Positions 32,587 through 41,439 of a stretch of DNA of 64,000 nucleotides are shown here, one piece after another. Under the pieces are notes generated by a model. The model had not been told where the DNA came from. It did not search any database and saw nothing but the letters and a program-made list of their open reading frames with translations. The stretch lies in the NCBI GenBank assembly GCA_019749805.1, contig JAIEPH010000033.1, forward strand, positions 62,001 through 126,000, in the 5' to 3' direction. The DNA comes from Mycobacteriaceae bacterium. GTDB taxonomy: Bacteria; Actinomycetota; Actinomycetes; Mycobacteriales; Mycobacteriaceae. The position numbers and the translations under genes were made by a program. The first letter of the stretch is position 1, and every line of letters begins with the position of its first letter.

Positions 32587-34148
32587 CCCGCGTGTGGCCC
32601 GCCCGAATTGACCGCTCGCGGTCGTGGTCGCTGGCGTCTCAGGCGATCGCATTGCAGATCATCGTGGTCGCGGTGGTGGTACTCGCAGGGAGCGCGCTGG
32701 CGGTGCTCGACGCCCGCAATGACGCGGACGAAGCCGCACGCCAGCAGGTCCTCGGTATCGCCACCGCCCTCGCCGACTCCCCGTCGACGGCGGCTGCCAT
32801 CGAATCCGGAAGGGCCACTGAGATTCTCCAGCCGGTCACCGAAGCCGTCCGCGGGCACACCGACATCGCCTTCATCACGATCATGTCGCCGGATCGGATC
32901 AGGTTCACCCACACCGACCCGACCCAGATCGGTGGCGAGTACATCGGCACCATCGAACCCGCGCTGCGCGGCGAAACGCTCAGCGAGGAGTACACCGGCA
33001 CATTGGGTCCTTCGATTCGCGCCGTCGCACCGGTGCGCAACCAATCGGGCGAGATCGTCGGCCTGGTGTCAGCGGGGATCCTACAGACAAGTCTGGCCGA
33101 TCGATGGCGCTCGACGTGGCCGACCATCGCGGCGGTGAGCATTGCCGCACTGGCTATTTCGCTGGCGGGCGTCTGGTTCATCCGACAACGGCTGTTGCGG
33201 CAGACCCACGGCCTGCGACCTGACGAACTGCGGTTGATGTACGAGCACCATGACGCGATCCTGCATTCGGTGTCGGAGGGGCTGATCGTCATGGACCGCA
33301 GCAGTGTCTTACTGGTCAACGACGAGGCGCGCCGTCTCCTCGCGCTTCCACCCGGACCTGTCGATCGCACCGAGCTGCCGGAATTTTTGCGGACTTACAA
33401 CCCGGGAGCCCGCGACGAGGTGCAAGTCACCGACGACCGCGTCCTCGTCGTGAACCGCTCCCCCGTCGACGACGCGCACACCTCGGAGGTCGTCACGATC
33501 CGCGACCGCACCGAATTGCAGGGCGCACTGGGCGAACTCGGCTCGCTGAAGATACTCACCGACAGCCTCCGGTCCCAAGCGCACGAAGCCGCCAACAAGC
33601 TGCACACCATCGTCACGATGGTCGAGATGGGCCGGCCCGAAGACGCGGTACAGTTCGCCACCGAGGAGCTCGCGCTTTCCCAACAGCTCGTCGACAGATT
33701 GTCCAGTGCCGTCGGCGAACCCGCGCTGGTGGCCCTGCTCCTGGGCAAGGCGGCACAGGCTGACGAGCGCGGTATCGAGCTGACGATCACCGAAGACACT
33801 CACTTGCCGTCGAATTCGGACGAAGTACCGTTGACTGGCCAGGAGATGGTCACCGTCGTCGGCAACCTCATCGACAACGCGATGGATGCCTGCGACCGCG
33901 ACGATCCGTGGGTCGAAGTCACCGTGCTCATGGCGAATGACACGCTCACGCTGCGCGTCGCCGACAGCGGACCGGGGATGGATCCGGCCAACTTCGAAAA
34001 GGCCATGCAGCGCGGATATTCCACGAAGGGTGATTCAGACCATCAAGGCCTTGGCCTGGCTTTGGTCAGTCAGATCGTCAAGCGCCACAACGGGACGCTG
34101 AGTACCGACGTCACCTATGGGTCGGTCGTGACGGTGACGGTCTCATGA
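32583..34148 (+). CDS. sensor histidine kinase, CitA/DcuS family
   Basis: This 521-residue kinase has a first membrane span at about 22-46, a periplasmic PASp/Cache domain (about 47-180, with FTHTDPTQIGGEYIG and REYTGT-like signature TLSEEYTGTLG), a second span at about 182-202, a cytoplasmic PAS (about 215-320), a Spo0B-like dimerisation helix with the phospho-His in RSQAHEAANKLH, and a HATPase domain (LIDNAMDA, DSGPGM, GLGLAL). This is the architecture of citrate/C4-dicarboxylate sensors. The TTG start overlaps the hydrolase stop; GTG at 32592 is an alternative. It pairs with the regulator that follows. Confidence 0.9.
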   Translation: MTRVWPARIDRSRSWSLASQAIALQIIVVAVVVLAGSALAVLDARNDADEAARQQVLGIATALADSPSTAAAIESGRATEILQPVTEAVRGHTDIAFITIMSPDRIRFTHTDPTQIGGEYIGTIEPALRGETLSEEYTGTLGPSIRAVAPVRNQSGEIVGLVSAGILQTSLADRWRSTWPTIAAVSIAALAISLAGVWFIRQRLLRQTHGLRPDELRLMYEHHDAILHSVSEGLIVMDRSSVLLVNDEARRLLALPPGPVDRTELPEFLRTYNPGARDEVQVTDDRVLVVNRSPVDDAHTSEVVTIRDRTELQGALGELGSLKILTDSLRSQAHEAANKLHTIVTMVEMGRPEDAVQFATEELALSQQLVDRLSSAVGEPALVALLLGKAAQADERGIELTITEDTHLPSNSDEVPLTGQEMVTVVGNLIDNAMDACDRDDPWVEVTVLMANDTLTLRVADSGPGMDPANFEKAMQRGYSTKGDSDHQGLGLALVSQIVKRHNGTLSTDVTYGSVVTVTVS

Positions 34149-34831
34149 TCAGCGTGCTGATCGTCGAGGACGAACCGCTGATCGCCGAGGCCCACCAGAC
34201 GTACCTCGGGCGACTGGAGGGGTTCTCGGTGGCCGGTGTCGCGCACACCGCCCGCGATGCGATGCGCATGGCGTCGGAGGCGTCGGCCGCCGACTCACCG
34301 ATCGACCTGGTGTTGTTGGACCTCGGCCTGCCCGACGCCAGCGGGATCGCCCTGGCATCGGGATTGTCCGGGCTGCGGCCGGTCCCCGACATCATTGCGA
34401 TCACCTCGGAGCGCGACCTGGAGATGGTTCGCGCGGCGGTCGGCCAGGGCGCTCTGGCGTACCTGTTGAAGCCGTTCACATTCGCAGCGTTTCGCGACCG
34501 GCTGGATCGCTACCGTCGCTATCGCGAGGCACTGCCCGCCGGCACCGATGCCGCCAGCCAGGCGGAGGTCGACCGAGCGCTCGCCGAACTGCGGGTGAGC
34601 GATCGAGCTGTGTCACCAAAAGGCGCCGCACCTGGAACCAACGACGACATAGCCCGTGCCGTAAGGGATTCCGCCGACGGCATCACCGCCGACGCAGTGG
34701 CCAAGCAGATCGGTGTGTCGCGGGTGACCGCGTGGCGGTACCTCGAAAGGCTGGCGGATGAGGGCACCCTCACCCGGCAGACCGATTACGGCAAGGCCGG
34801 CCGCCCCAAGACCCGATACCAGTGGCGCTAG
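34145..34831 (+). CDS. response regulator, CitB/DcuR family
   Basis: This 228-residue regulator has a receiver domain (about 1-120) with VEDEPL acidic pocket, phospho-Asp in DLVLLDLGLPD, Thr/Ser in AITSERD and Lys in YLLKPF. A C-terminal helix-turn-helix near residues 180-205 (ITADAVAKQIGVSRVTAWRYLE) is the CitB/DctR type. It overlaps the kinase stop by 4 bp. The likely target is the divergent dctA promoter. Confidence 0.9.
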   Translation: MISVLIVEDEPLIAEAHQTYLGRLEGFSVAGVAHTARDAMRMASEASAADSPIDLVLLDLGLPDASGIALASGLSGLRPVPDIIAITSERDLEMVRAAVGQGALAYLLKPFTFAAFRDRLDRYRRYREALPAGTDAASQAEVDRALAELRVSDRAVSPKGAAPGTNDDIARAVRDSADGITADAVAKQIGVSRVTAWRYLERLADEGTLTRQTDYGKAGRPKTRYQWR

Positions 34832-34862
34832 CCCCCGGCTTCGCGTGGGCTCAGCCCGGATG

Positions 34863-35921
34863 TCAGGCGGTGACAGGCTGCAAATCGACAGCCCGCGGCA
34901 CGTAGATGGGATCGGTCGCCACGAACTGTGAGTACAGCAGCGGCTTGGCCGCCTCGACGGACAACCCGGTCACTGCGCCCGCATAGTCGGCCACGTAAAG
35001 CCGGCCCGCGTCGGAATCGACGGCGACACAAGATGGCCGAGCATCGAGCTTCACCTTGTTGACGATCTTCAGCGTGAGGGTGCACAGCACCGTGACGTTG
35101 TCGTAGTCGACGATGTAGGCCCGGGTCTTGTCCGCGCTGACGGTCATCTGCGTCGGAGCACCGATGCCCAGTTCGGCGGTGCCGGTGATGCGGCCATCGG
35201 TCAGGTCGACCACCTTGACCGTGCCGCCGCTGATGCGGTCGGAGGTCAGGACATATGCCACACGGTCGGCGATGGCGATGTCGCGGATCGGTGAACCGAT
35301 CGACACCGTGCGCTGAACCCGCGCGGTTTCGGCATCCACGACGACAAGCGCGCTGCCGCGATCATCGGTGGTGGCGACGTACAGGCGTTTACCGTCCGGA
35401 TCGACCTGAAGAGCGTCGATGCCGACACCGGCGCCGGTCGCGATGTCGATGGTGCTGACTCGCTCGGCCGTCGTGTCGACGACCACAACGTCCGCGGCGC
35501 CGTCACCGGTCCGGGCCGCGTACACGCGCTTGCCGTCCGGGCTGGCGGCCAGCGCCGTGACGCTGAAGGCCAGCGAATACGTGGCGACCACGGTTCGCGT
35601 GACGGTGTCGACCACCGTGACGGCGTCGCAGCTCGACGACGAGGTGCTGACGTAGGCCCGACCGTCGGCGACGACGACCGCAAATGGCTCACCCGGGACC
35701 TCGACGACGCCCGCCACGGCCAGGGAGCCCGCCCGCAGCAGCGACACGGTGTCGTCAGCGTGGTGGGTGACCACGATGGTGCCGTCGTCCGTAGCGGCGA
35801 TGTCGGCGATGGCGCCACGCTGGACGTCGACCGAACCCACCTGGGTGACGTCCGCGCTCAGGTGCGTCCCGTCGGTCACATCTGCCACAGGAGCAGACTT
35901 CGGCATCAAAAAGTTAGCCAT
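34863..35921 (-). CDS. YncE-like beta-propeller protein
   Basis: This protein of about 352 residues is made of seven-bladed-propeller repeats, with units such as SPDGKRVYAARTGDG, DPDGKRLYVATTDDRG and SADKTRAYIVDYDN, a YVTN/YncE-like pattern. No convincing signal peptide is present (MANFLMPKSAP), so it is probably cytoplasmic or exported by another route. The ATG at 35921 follows GGAGG by 10 nt; the reading frame extends to 35969. Function unknown; a ligand-binding or scaffold role is possible. Confidence 0.75.
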   Translation of the reverse strand: MANFLMPKSAPVADVTDGTHLSADVTQVGSVDVQRGAIADIAATDDGTIVVTHHADDTVSLLRAGSLAVAGVVEVPGEPFAVVVADGRAYVSTSSSSCDAVTVVDTVTRTVVATYSLAFSVTALAASPDGKRVYAARTGDGAADVVVVDTTAERVSTIDIATGAGVGIDALQVDPDGKRLYVATTDDRGSALVVVDAETARVQRTVSIGSPIRDIAIADRVAYVLTSDRISGGTVKVVDLTDGRITGTAELGIGAPTQMTVSADKTRAYIVDYDNVTVLCTLTLKIVNKVKLDARPSCVAVDSDAGRLYVADYAGAVTGLSVEAAKPLLYSQFVATDPIYVPRAVDLQPVTA

Positions 35922-36371
35922 ATTTATCGGTACCTCCGCCGGTTTGACGAGCACCGGCTGTCGTTTCACGTCTACATGCGCCCACTGGGGCGCGATCTGT
36001 GTTGAGTCTAGCGACGAAAATCAATGCTCCAGAGCGGCGCAAACGGCGATTGGCGACAATGCCCGGCAACCTCTCAGACGCCGCTTAGAAAACTATTCGT
36101 TATGCATTCGTTCTATCTAGTGAGCGAATACATTTACAATCATGGGCAGCACATACGCCATTCTGGCAAACCTCCATCAACTAATCCAAACAGTTTGCAG
36201 GGGTAACGAATTCTTAGTTTTCGAAAGGAAATTGAGCGGTAAATCACAGCCCGACACGGCAGCAAACTCACCCGAGATCGGGTTAACGGCCTCACTTACT
36301 CTGAACGGACACTCTGTCGCAGTTCCGGAAAGCTCCGAAACTCCCCCGCAGTGTTCGCTGGACCCGCCCTA
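35922..36371. other. intergenic, AT-richer than its surroundings
   Basis: These 450 bp between the propeller gene and the anti-sigma-type gene hold no credible ORF or strong hairpin. The part from about 36080 to 36250 is visibly richer in A+T (runs such as AAAACTATTCGTTATGCATT) than the neighbouring DNA. It probably contains the propeller gene promoter and 3' flank of the gene at 36372, or a decayed insertion. Confidence 0.5.
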
Positions 36372-36833
36372 TCAAGCCTGCGCGTAGACCTGCGCAGCGA
36401 CGCCTGCGGCGCAATCGCCGAACTGCATCTGCACGTGGGTGCCGTCCGGCCTCGGGGAAATCGTGGTGTGGTCGGACAGGGCGCGCATCAACGGGATGCC
36501 GCGCCCCCTGGTGTTTGGCTGGCTTTCGGGATCCACGTGCCGCCAGGTCCCGCGGTCTGAGACGTCCACAACCAATGTGCCCCGGGCGCCGTCGTAACGG
36601 ACGTGCAGAGTCATCGTGCCCTGCTGTCCTCGATAGGCGAATTCGGCCGCGTTGGTCAACGCCTCGTTCGCCGCAAGCAAGACATCGTTGAGCCGGTCGA
36701 TGTCTAGCGTGAGATGAGTCCGCAGCCACTGCGACAACTCGCGCCGCATCCTGGCCACGGTGAGCGCATCGGCGTTGTCGACGCGGACGAACTCAGCGTC
36801 CGCAGCGCTCGTAGCAAAAGTCTGATCGTTCAT
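36372..36833 (-). CDS. RsbW-like ATP-binding anti-sigma-type kinase
   Basis: This protein of about 153 residues has a stand-alone GHKL ATPase domain: N-box NEALTNAAEFAYR, G1-like DVSDRGTWR and G2 TRGRGIPLMRAL. It matches the HATPase_c_2/RsbW family, which binds sigma factors or phosphorylates STAS antagonists. No sigma factor gene is adjacent. The neighbouring STAS gene 32 bp upstream on the same strand is the expected partner. ATG at 36833 is preferred to the TTG at 36842. Confidence 0.82.
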   Translation of the reverse strand: MNDQTFATSAADAEFVRVDNADALTVARMRRELSQWLRTHLTLDIDRLNDVLLAANEALTNAAEFAYRGQQGTMTLHVRYDGARGTLVVDVSDRGTWRHVDPESQPNTRGRGIPLMRALSDHTTISPRPDGTHVQMQFGDCAAGVAAQVYAQA

Positions 36834-36865
36834 CGTGCCCAACGGTTACCCCGCTGGACGCTCAG

Positions 36866-37213
36866 TCATTCAGTGAGGTTCTCCACAGCATCGTCCAGCG
36901 AGGAGAACAGATCGATCAGGTCGGCGATGCCGGTGATCTTCAGCGGCCGGCTCGTCGCTGACCCGTCGGCGACCACGGCGAACCGCGTTTCCGTCCCGCC
37001 GGTCTGGTTATGCGCCTCCATCAGCACTTGCATGCCGGCCGAGCCGAGGAAGTCCACGTTGGTGAGGTCGACGATCAATCCGGCGGGGTTCTGCGCCAGC
37101 GCGGACTGGACAGCGTCCCTCAGCTGGGGTGCCGTGAGCATGTCGAGTTCTCCCGAGGCGGCGACAATCGCCACCCGGTCGACCCACTTCTCAGTGCAAA
37201 GCTGCTCTTCCAA
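36866..37213 (-). CDS. STAS-domain anti-sigma factor antagonist
   Basis: This 115-residue protein is a single STAS domain: VAIVAASGELDMLTAPQL, then LIVDLTNVDFLGSAGMQVLMEA, with the phosphorylatable Ser in DFLGSAG. It should bind and release an RsbW-type kinase in a partner switch. The start is TTG at 37213 behind GAGGTG. The 250 bp upstream holds the promoter and no gene I can support. Confidence 0.85.
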   Translation of the reverse strand: MEEQLCTEKWVDRVAIVAASGELDMLTAPQLRDAVQSALAQNPAGLIVDLTNVDFLGSAGMQVLMEAHNQTGGTETRFAVVADGSATSRPLKITGIADLIDLFSSLDDAVENLTE

Positions 37214-37466
37214 GCTTCACCTCTTGTTACGCGACCGGCAGATGCGGTCGGAGCTTATCTCGCGAGGCTGCAGTCTGAACCCGCGCCGCAGGCTAGCGAG
37301 TAAATCACACCGAAGCATCGGCGGACATTGCTTGTCCTGGTCAGGGCATAGGATATAGGACGTGGGGTCGGGACCTGCAACTTGCCTGCTCCTGGCGTGC
37401 TTGTGACTGCGCGACGATGGCGTCACCACACCCTGGGGGGACGCGAAAATTGACTGGCTCGTCGAT

Positions 37467-37973
37467 TCAGGGCTGCGAACGCGGAGCACCGGACACCCGG
37501 CGGTCGCCGCCGTTGAGGTGTTGCCAGAGCCGGTAGACGTCGACGGCATCCTCCCGCGGCTCGTAGCGCATCGGAAGACGGCGCTGCTCCCACGACTTGG
37601 CGAACTCCGGATAGAACGTGTCGAGCTCGAAGTATTTGCGGTCGTCGACGTAGTGCGGTTCGTAGGCGTCGCGGGTGGTCAGAAAGACAACTTCGTCGGG
37701 CGAGCAGTAATACAACGCGCCGAGGCACATCGGGCACGGATGCGCCAAGACGTAGATGGTGGCGCCGACCAAGTGCTCAGTACCGAGACGTACACATGCC
37801 TCACGGATGGCCAGGATCTCGGCATGGGCGGTGGGGTCATGGCTCTGCGCGACGAGATTCGGGCTCTCGGCGAGGATCTCGCCATCTCTGACGATCACGG
37901 TGGCAAACGGTCTGCCACCGGCGGTGACGTTGTTTCGAGCGATGTCGATCGTGCGCTGAACGTAGTCGGCCAC
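37467..37973 (-). CDS. nucleoside/guanine deaminase-like CMP/dCMP deaminase-fold protein
   Basis: This protein of about 168 residues has the zinc site H50-A-E52 and P-C80-P-M-C83. The rest (YYCSPDEVVFLTTRDAYEPHYVDDRKYFELDTFY) fits the guanine deaminase-like subgroup more than tRNA adenosine deaminase, though the assignment between them is uncertain. The GTG at 37973 follows GGAG closely. A ClC gene ends 32 bp upstream on the same strand. Confidence 0.8.
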   Translation of the reverse strand: MADYVQRTIDIARNNVTAGGRPFATVIVRDGEILAESPNLVAQSHDPTAHAEILAIREACVRLGTEHLVGATIYVLAHPCPMCLGALYYCSPDEVVFLTTRDAYEPHYVDDRKYFELDTFYPEFAKSWEQRRLPMRYEPREDAVDVYRLWQHLNGGDRRVSGAPRSQP

Positions 37974-38005
37974 GGTCTCCGAATATAGCCCTCTGATTGG
38001 CCGGA

Positions 38006-39358
38006 TCAGCGGCGCAAATCGGGCGACATCCGCTCTCGCAGCGAGTCGTATATCGGTGGCGATTTCGTCAGCTCCGCGACGAGCACCGCGGCGGCGGTGG
38101 CCGCCAGCATCGGGATGCCCACGGCCGTCGTCGCCGTCATTTCCATGACGAGCACGACGGCCGTGACCGGGGCGCGCACCGTCGCGCCGAAAAACGCTGC
38201 CATACCGACCAGCGCCATCGGGACCGCCAGGCCGCTCGCGTCCCCGGGCCACACGGCGCCGAAGACGCCGACGAACAACAGTCCCCACAGCGCACCGACC
38301 GCCAGCAGCGGCGCGAACAGGCCGCCGGGCACGGCTGCCGAATACGACAGCGGGCCCGCGACGAAACGCACCAGCAGCAGTCCGAGTACGACCGGGAAGA
38401 CGATGCTCTGCCCGCTCAGAATCAACTGTGTCAGGCTGTCACCGCCGCCGACCGACTCCGGATAGATGAACATCGCCAGCCCGATGACGGCGCCGATCAG
38501 GGCAGCCTTGACGACCGGCGGAATGCGCCGGATGCGCCCAATGCGGTCGAGGAACCACAGCAACAGCCGGTTGTACCCGGCGCCCAGACATCCCGTGAGC
38601 AGACCGAAAACCGCGAACAGCGGCAGCCACGCGAGGGCCGGTGCCGCGAGCGCTTCGACATGGAAGTCCGGCTCGTTCCCGAGCATCAGGCGCATGCATC
38701 CGACTGCTGAGGCGGCCGCGAACAAGGTGGCCAGCACCGTCTGCAGCCGGAACGATTTGGTGACCTCTTCGAGGGCGAACATCGTGCCTCCGATAGGCGC
38801 GTTGAACGCGACGGCGAGGCCGGCACCGCCCACGGCGGTCTGCATCATCCGGACGTCGGCGTCCGAAAGCCGGGCCCGCCGCGCCGATTCCGCTCCGATC
38901 GCCGCCCCCATATGGACCGTCGGACCTTCGCGGCCCAACACCAGGCCGGCCCCCATCGACAGCACGCCGCCGATGAACTTTGCGGGGAGAAGCAGAATCA
39001 GCGGCGGCTCGGCCTCACCCCGATAGACGGCTTCCACATGCTGAATCCCGCTGCCGGCGGCCAGGGGTACCCACCGCACGATCAGCGCGGCGAGCGTCGC
39101 ACCGAGCGCCGCGACAGCGATGGGCACCAGCCATCCCGGACCCGGCAGCCCGTGTGCCCAATCGACGAGTTCGACGCGTGACCGGTCCGCGGTCTCCAGG
39201 CACCAGCGGAAGGCTCCGCCGATGAAGCCGATGGCCACGCCCGCCACGACGGCGGTCAGACAGACGAGGATCGATCCGCGCCGTTGCACGCCCGTGCATC
39301 CTCCTTCTGGAAGAGACCCCGTTGATTGAAGGTCAGTTTCGCAGATCGGGCCGCGCAT
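38006..39358 (-). CDS. ClC-family chloride/proton antiporter
   Basis: This 450-residue membrane protein has the ClC signature: GSGIQ (variant of GSGIP) near 102, gating glutamate in G-R-E144-G-P, and AVPGGLFAPLLAVGA for the GxFxP site. The inner proton glutamate is conserved in NAPIGGTMFALEEVTKSF, which favours a Cl-/H+ exchanger rather than a channel. About ten or more hydrophobic helices are seen. No CBS domains are present. The start is uncertain; GTG at 39289 would remove a poorly conserved N-terminal stretch. Confidence 0.85.
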   Translation of the reverse strand: MRGPICETDLQSTGSLPEGGCTGVQRRGSILVCLTAVVAGVAIGFIGGAFRWCLETADRSRVELVDWAHGLPGPGWLVPIAVAALGATLAALIVRWVPLAAGSGIQHVEAVYRGEAEPPLILLLPAKFIGGVLSMGAGLVLGREGPTVHMGAAIGAESARRARLSDADVRMMQTAVGGAGLAVAFNAPIGGTMFALEEVTKSFRLQTVLATLFAAASAVGCMRLMLGNEPDFHVEALAAPALAWLPLFAVFGLLTGCLGAGYNRLLLWFLDRIGRIRRIPPVVKAALIGAVIGLAMFIYPESVGGGDSLTQLILSGQSIVFPVVLGLLLVRFVAGPLSYSAAVPGGLFAPLLAVGALWGLLFVGVFGAVWPGDASGLAVPMALVGMAAFFGATVRAPVTAVVLVMEMTATTAVGIPMLAATAAAVLVAELTKSPPIYDSLRERMSPDLRR

Positions 39359-39436
39359 CGTTGCGGCGCCGCGGAGGTCGAGTGCGACCTATGGTGATGC
39401 TCGGCCGACGCGTATTTCGACGGATGGGACCAAGGA

Positions 39437-40681
39437 ATGGCGGCAATGGTGTTTCGACTGTGCGGTGTTCTCGCGGCGACTGCCGCGCTGATGTTCGTCT
39501 CCGGATGCGGCCACGACTCGGCATCGCAGGACGGGGTGACCAACGAGACGTCGGGTGCACCCGACGCCAAGCAGGTGGACGCCGCTGTGGCACAGCGGCT
39601 CGATGACGCCATCACCAAGGCGATGGACCAGACCGGGGTGCCTGGCTCGATCGTCGGAATTTGGGGCCCCGACGGTGAGTACGTCCGCGCATTCGGCGTC
39701 GCCGACCAGGCCGGCGGCGCACAGATGCAGACGGACTTCTATCACCGAATTGGTAGCCAGACAAAGACATTCACCGTTACCGGCGTATTACAGCTGGCCG
39801 ATCAAGGCAAGCTCGGGCTCGACGACCCGATCGCCGAATACATCGACGGAGTGCCCGAGGGCGACAAGATCACGCTGCGACAGCTGGCGCGGATGCAGAG
39901 CGGCTTGGCAAACTTCTCCGATTCTGTCGACTTCCAGCAGGCGCTGTTCGCCGACCCGTACCGGAACTTCACACCGCAGGAACTTCTCGACTACGCGTTC
40001 GCCGAAGCCGTGAAGTTCGCACCCGGCGAGGGCTTTCTGTACTGCAACACCAACACCGTCCTGTTGGGCCTGGTCGTGGAGGAGGTCAGCGGACAGACTC
40101 TGCCGGACTACATCCGCGACCACATCACGACCCCATTGGGCATGAGCCACACCAGCTTTCCGACGACCAACGCGTTTCCTGATCCGCACGCACAGGGTTA
40201 CACCACTCAGGACCCCGACAATTCGGAAGTGGTCGCCACCGACTGGAACCCGTCCTGGGCATGGGCCGCCGGCGCGATGATCTCGACCCTCGAGGACATG
40301 CACATCTGGGCGCCCGCACTGGCGACCGGAAAGCTGTTGACGCCGGAGATGCAGGCACAGCGGTTGCAGACCGTCGGCACCCCTGGGATGCCCGCGGAAG
40401 ACGGATACGGCGTCGGGCTTTTCAAGCTGGGCGGCTGGATCGGCCACAACGGCAGCCTGCCCGGCTATCAGACCGTCTCGGTCTACCTGCCGGAAAAGCA
40501 GACGTCGTTGGTGATCTTCACCAACACCGATACCGCCTCCAACGGCCAGGAGCCGAGCACGCTGGTGGCCAAAGCCATCACCGAGATCATCAGCCCGGAG
40601 AACATCTACACGATGGGTGACGCGGTGCAGCCTCCCGACATCACCTCACCGCCGGCCCCGACGACCAGCAAACCGCGGTAG
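39437..40681 (+). CDS. serine beta-lactamase-like lipoprotein (class C / DD-peptidase family)
   Basis: This 414-residue precursor has a lipobox (VSGC, lipidated C24) and a beta-lactamase/DD-carboxypeptidase domain: S107-Q-T-K, Y-C-N near 195 and H-N-G-S near 335. All three active-site motifs are present. The C-terminal tail is Pro/Thr-rich (PPDITSPPAPTTSKPR). It may be an envelope esterase, DD-peptidase or beta-lactamase; the family does not distinguish them by sequence alone. Divergent from the ClC gene. Confidence 0.85.
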   Translation: MAAMVFRLCGVLAATAALMFVSGCGHDSASQDGVTNETSGAPDAKQVDAAVAQRLDDAITKAMDQTGVPGSIVGIWGPDGEYVRAFGVADQAGGAQMQTDFYHRIGSQTKTFTVTGVLQLADQGKLGLDDPIAEYIDGVPEGDKITLRQLARMQSGLANFSDSVDFQQALFADPYRNFTPQELLDYAFAEAVKFAPGEGFLYCNTNTVLLGLVVEEVSGQTLPDYIRDHITTPLGMSHTSFPTTNAFPDPHAQGYTTQDPDNSEVVATDWNPSWAWAAGAMISTLEDMHIWAPALATGKLLTPEMQAQRLQTVGTPGMPAEDGYGVGLFKLGGWIGHNGSLPGYQTVSVYLPEKQTSLVIFTNTDTASNGQEPSTLVAKAITEIISPENIYTMGDAVQPPDITSPPAPTTSKPR

Positions 40682-40692
40682 TCCTCGCCCCT

Positions 40693-40710
40693 CCAAGAAA
40701 ATTCCAAGAA
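40693..40710. promoter_or_regulatory. CCAAGAA direct repeat, 11-bp period
   Basis: CCAAGAAAATT (40693) and CCAAGAACCGG (40704) are spaced by 11 bp in the short gap between two convergent genes. The same unit occurs upstream of the secreted genes at 27762 and 55365, but there is no obvious promoter here. Confidence 0.35.
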
Positions 40711-40732
40711 CCGGCGCGCAATCTTTCATCAG

Positions 40733-40771
40733 CAAGTGCGGGGACCTAACCCGACGAGGCCCCCGCACTTG
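40733..40771. terminator. hairpin between convergent genes
   Basis: CAAGTGCGGGG (40733-40743) pairs with CCCCGCACTTG (40761-40771). It overlaps the last codons of the TetR gene at 40746 and lies after the serine hydrolase stop. No T-run. Confidence 0.5.
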
Positions 40772-41357
40772 CCACATCCGCCGGCATCGGCGCGGTGAGC
40801 GCCGCAGCCAGCATGGCGACGATCTCCTCGGGACTGCCCGCTTCGACTCCCGCGTGAGCCAACCTCTCACGCTCCGCCAACAGCGCGAACATCGTGGTCG
40901 CGATCGCCGAGACTCGGCGGCTGCGGGCGTGCCGATCGTCCGTCGGAATGGCAAGCGCCAGCCGTTCGAGGACCTTGGGCCACACCGGCCCCTGCGACTC
41001 GTCGACGTCGGCGCGCAGGTGCATCGATGCCGCCTGCAGAAACCTGGCGTAGTACGGGCTGCCGACGCCGGCGAACGGAAGCACCATGATCCGCAACCAC
41101 GCCCGGACGTCATCGCGGGCGTCACCCTGCAACTCATCGACCATCTGAGCGCGCTCCTGCTCCATCGGCTCGAGGCGGCGCCGAACGATCGCGTCGATGA
41201 GGTCCTGGCGATTTCGGAAGTGATAGTTGACCGCGGAGTTGTTTCGCTGACCTGCCGCCACCGCGATGTCTCGCAACGGCACTTGGATCCCGCGCTCGGC
41301 GATCAGCCGTTCGGCCGCGTCCAGAATGTCGGCCCTGGCGCGTTCACCACGGTTCAT
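40746..41357 (-). CDS. TetR-family regulator
   Basis: This 203-residue repressor has an N-terminal HTH (ILDAAERLIAERGIQVPLRDIAVAAGQRNNSAVNYHFRNRQDLIDAI pattern) with the recognition helix ending NYHF. The C-terminal ligand-binding domain (about 75-200) is helical. It is divergent from the Rieske oxygenase gene with an 82-bp intergenic region containing a palindrome, so it likely controls that gene in response to a steroid-like effector. The effector is not known. Confidence 0.88.
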   Translation of the reverse strand: MNRGERARADILDAAERLIAERGIQVPLRDIAVAAGQRNNSAVNYHFRNRQDLIDAIVRRRLEPMEQERAQMVDELQGDARDDVRAWLRIMVLPFAGVGSPYYARFLQAASMHLRADVDESQGPVWPKVLERLALAIPTDDRHARSRRVSAIATTMFALLAERERLAHAGVEAGSPEEIVAMLAAALTAPMPADVASAGASSG

Positions 41358-41385
41358 AGGAACGATGATAAGAACTGGACCCCGA

Positions 41386-41403
41386 TTAAGCGAATATGCT
41401 TAA
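41386..41403. promoter_or_regulatory. candidate TetR operator
   Basis: TTAAGC-N6-GCTTAA, an 18-bp inverted repeat with 6-bp arms, lies between the divergent TetR and Rieske oxygenase genes, 29 nt from the TetR start and 37 nt before the oxygenase ATG. Confidence 0.55.
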
Positions 41404-41439
41404 ATAGGTGTCGGCCGACAGTTCCGGAGAGGTGACTCC

